DNA of 64,000 nucleotides. Source: Adiantum capillus-veneris (taxonomy: Eukaryota > Streptophyta > Polypodiopsida > Polypodiales > Pteridaceae). Within the stretch, counting starts at the first letter, position 1. Each line of letters opens with the position of its first letter. The stretch is taken from contig CM043967.1 in assembly GCA_014529385.2 (NCBI GenBank), positions 3,376,001 to 3,440,000 of the forward strand, written 5' to 3'. Positions 63,402-64,000 of this stretch are shown here, piece by piece. The notes under the pieces are model-generated. The model worked only from the letters and a program-made list of their open reading frames with translations. It was not told where the DNA came from and searched no databases. Both the position numbers and the translations under genes were made by a program.

Positions 63402-63998
63402 TCATACCGTTTGAAATGAGCTTGTCACCCTTTGAAACCAATTGTTCCAGTTGGTAATAGGTGAGGATTTTTGCCAGTAGTTTTCTATTACCCTAGGTGC
63501 CTCGTCAAGTTGCAACGGTGGTAAGGTACTCTCCCATGATCGAACTTGAAGTGGTTCATCAGGTGATTCTTGAACACTGGGAGGTGTGGATTCTTTTGTA
63601 GCTTCATGGAGGCCCACTACTATAGATGGAGGCTGTGTAGAAGCTTTTACCTCTATGGATGTATTACATGATGAGCTAGAATCTTCATGGGACTCCCCCA
63701 TTCCTGAGCTAGGTGGAACAAATCGTTCTTTCTTTGGTACCCAAACTAGCTCGGGAGCGGGTGTGTAGCATTCTGTGATTTTTTTCTTTCCACGATCATT
63801 GATTCGTTTTGGAGCTACGGGATTGGGCTCACTTGGGTCAGGTGATAGGTAAGAGCACAATCTACGTTTTGACACCCAGATTTGATCATTTCCTTGATAG
63901 TAGCCTTGGGCTTCCAATAGTCGTTTAGGGATCCATCGCAACATTTTCTTACTTTTCTTGGAGCGAGTGGTACGTTTCTTACAAGGCTTCTGTTTTTT
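63402..63998 (-). CDS. Retroelement-like ORF with W-(I/V)-P-K motifs, cut by window edge
   Basis: The minus-strand frame is open from the window end (63998) to a stop at 63402, about 198 codons, and its 5' part lies outside. It begins with a basic stretch (KKQKPCKKRTTRSKKSKK), then LRWIPKRLL, QIWVSKRRL and LVWVPKKERF, followed by a Ser/Pro/Glu-rich tail ending WNNWFQRVTSSFQTV. The spaced W-x-P-K units recall those after the second protease of gypsy-2 (54827-55087). It is probably part of another retroelement gag or accessory ORF; no catalytic domain is visible. Confidence 0.45.
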   Translation of the reverse strand, partial: KKQKPCKKRTTRSKKSKKMLRWIPKRLLEAQGYYQGNDQIWVSKRRLCSYLSPDPSEPNPVAPKRINDRGKKKITECYTPAPELVWVPKKERFVPPSSGMGESHEDSSSSCNTSIEVKASTQPPSIVVGLHEATKESTPPSVQESPDEPLQVRSWESTLPPLQLDEAPRVIENYWQKSSPITNWNNWFQRVTSSFQTV

Positions 63999-64000
63999 AG

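Overview
This window looks like nuclear DNA of a land plant with a large, repeat-rich genome. It holds one recognisable host gene, a plant-type gamma phosphatidylinositol 4-kinase. Nearly everything else is mobile elements in several states of decay (Ty3/gypsy, Ty1/copia, LINE, Helitron, solo LTR) and long dinucleotide microsatellites. Several things point to a seed-free plant such as a fern or lycophyte, but this is inference and the species cannot be read from the sequence: a Penelope-like reverse transcriptase, very abundant compound (TC)n(AC)n tracts, and a gypsy lineage with two consecutive integrase zinc-binding modules. All comparisons were made by eye.

Layout. 1-1590: two decayed gag fragments of the same copia family that is present in full at 34.9-39.6 kb. 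1.9-4.4 kb: a decayed Helitron replication protein on the minus strand. 4.4-8.8 kb: microsatellites, a 135-bp tandem duplication and a 120-bp nested hairpin, with no gene. 8.8-11.3 kb: the PI4K gamma gene on the minus strand, in one uninterrupted reading frame except for an in-frame TGA, with its 3' end tandemly duplicated downstream. 11.3-16.2 kb: (GA)n tracts, including a 309-bp tandem duplication. 16.2-24.9 kb: a complete chromovirus-type gypsy element with 1.5-kb LTRs, a Met-tRNA primer site, gag-pro-RT-RNaseH-IN and a chromodomain, all damaged. 25.2-28.8 kb: a reverse transcriptase gene between two 0.9-kb direct repeats that each carry a TATA box, an ATG and a short first exon; this is the organisation of a Penelope-like element. 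28.8-31.4 kb: noncoding sequence with a 300-bp tandem duplication. 32.3-41.0 kb: an L1-type LINE split in its RT domain by a copia element with a perfect 5-bp target duplication. 42.0-62.4 kb: a roughly 20-kb gypsy element that itself contains a solo copia LTR. 63.4-64 kb: the edge of another retroelement open reading frame.

The most unusual part is the 20-kb gypsy element. Besides gag, protease, RT, RNaseH and integrase it has an extra ORF before gag, a second retropepsin-like ORF after integrase, and a long decayed coiled-coil ORF before the 3' LTR. Both of its noncoding blocks carry a repeated palindrome (core CATCCTACGCGTAGGATG). In the 3' block four copies occur at 284-285-bp intervals inside otherwise poorly conserved tandem repeats. 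The elements look inactive: catalytic Asp codons are changed in the gypsy-1 RT, the gypsy-2 integrase and the copia RT. Many stop codons fit C-to-T decay of CAG or TGG codons, as expected for methylated, silenced DNA.
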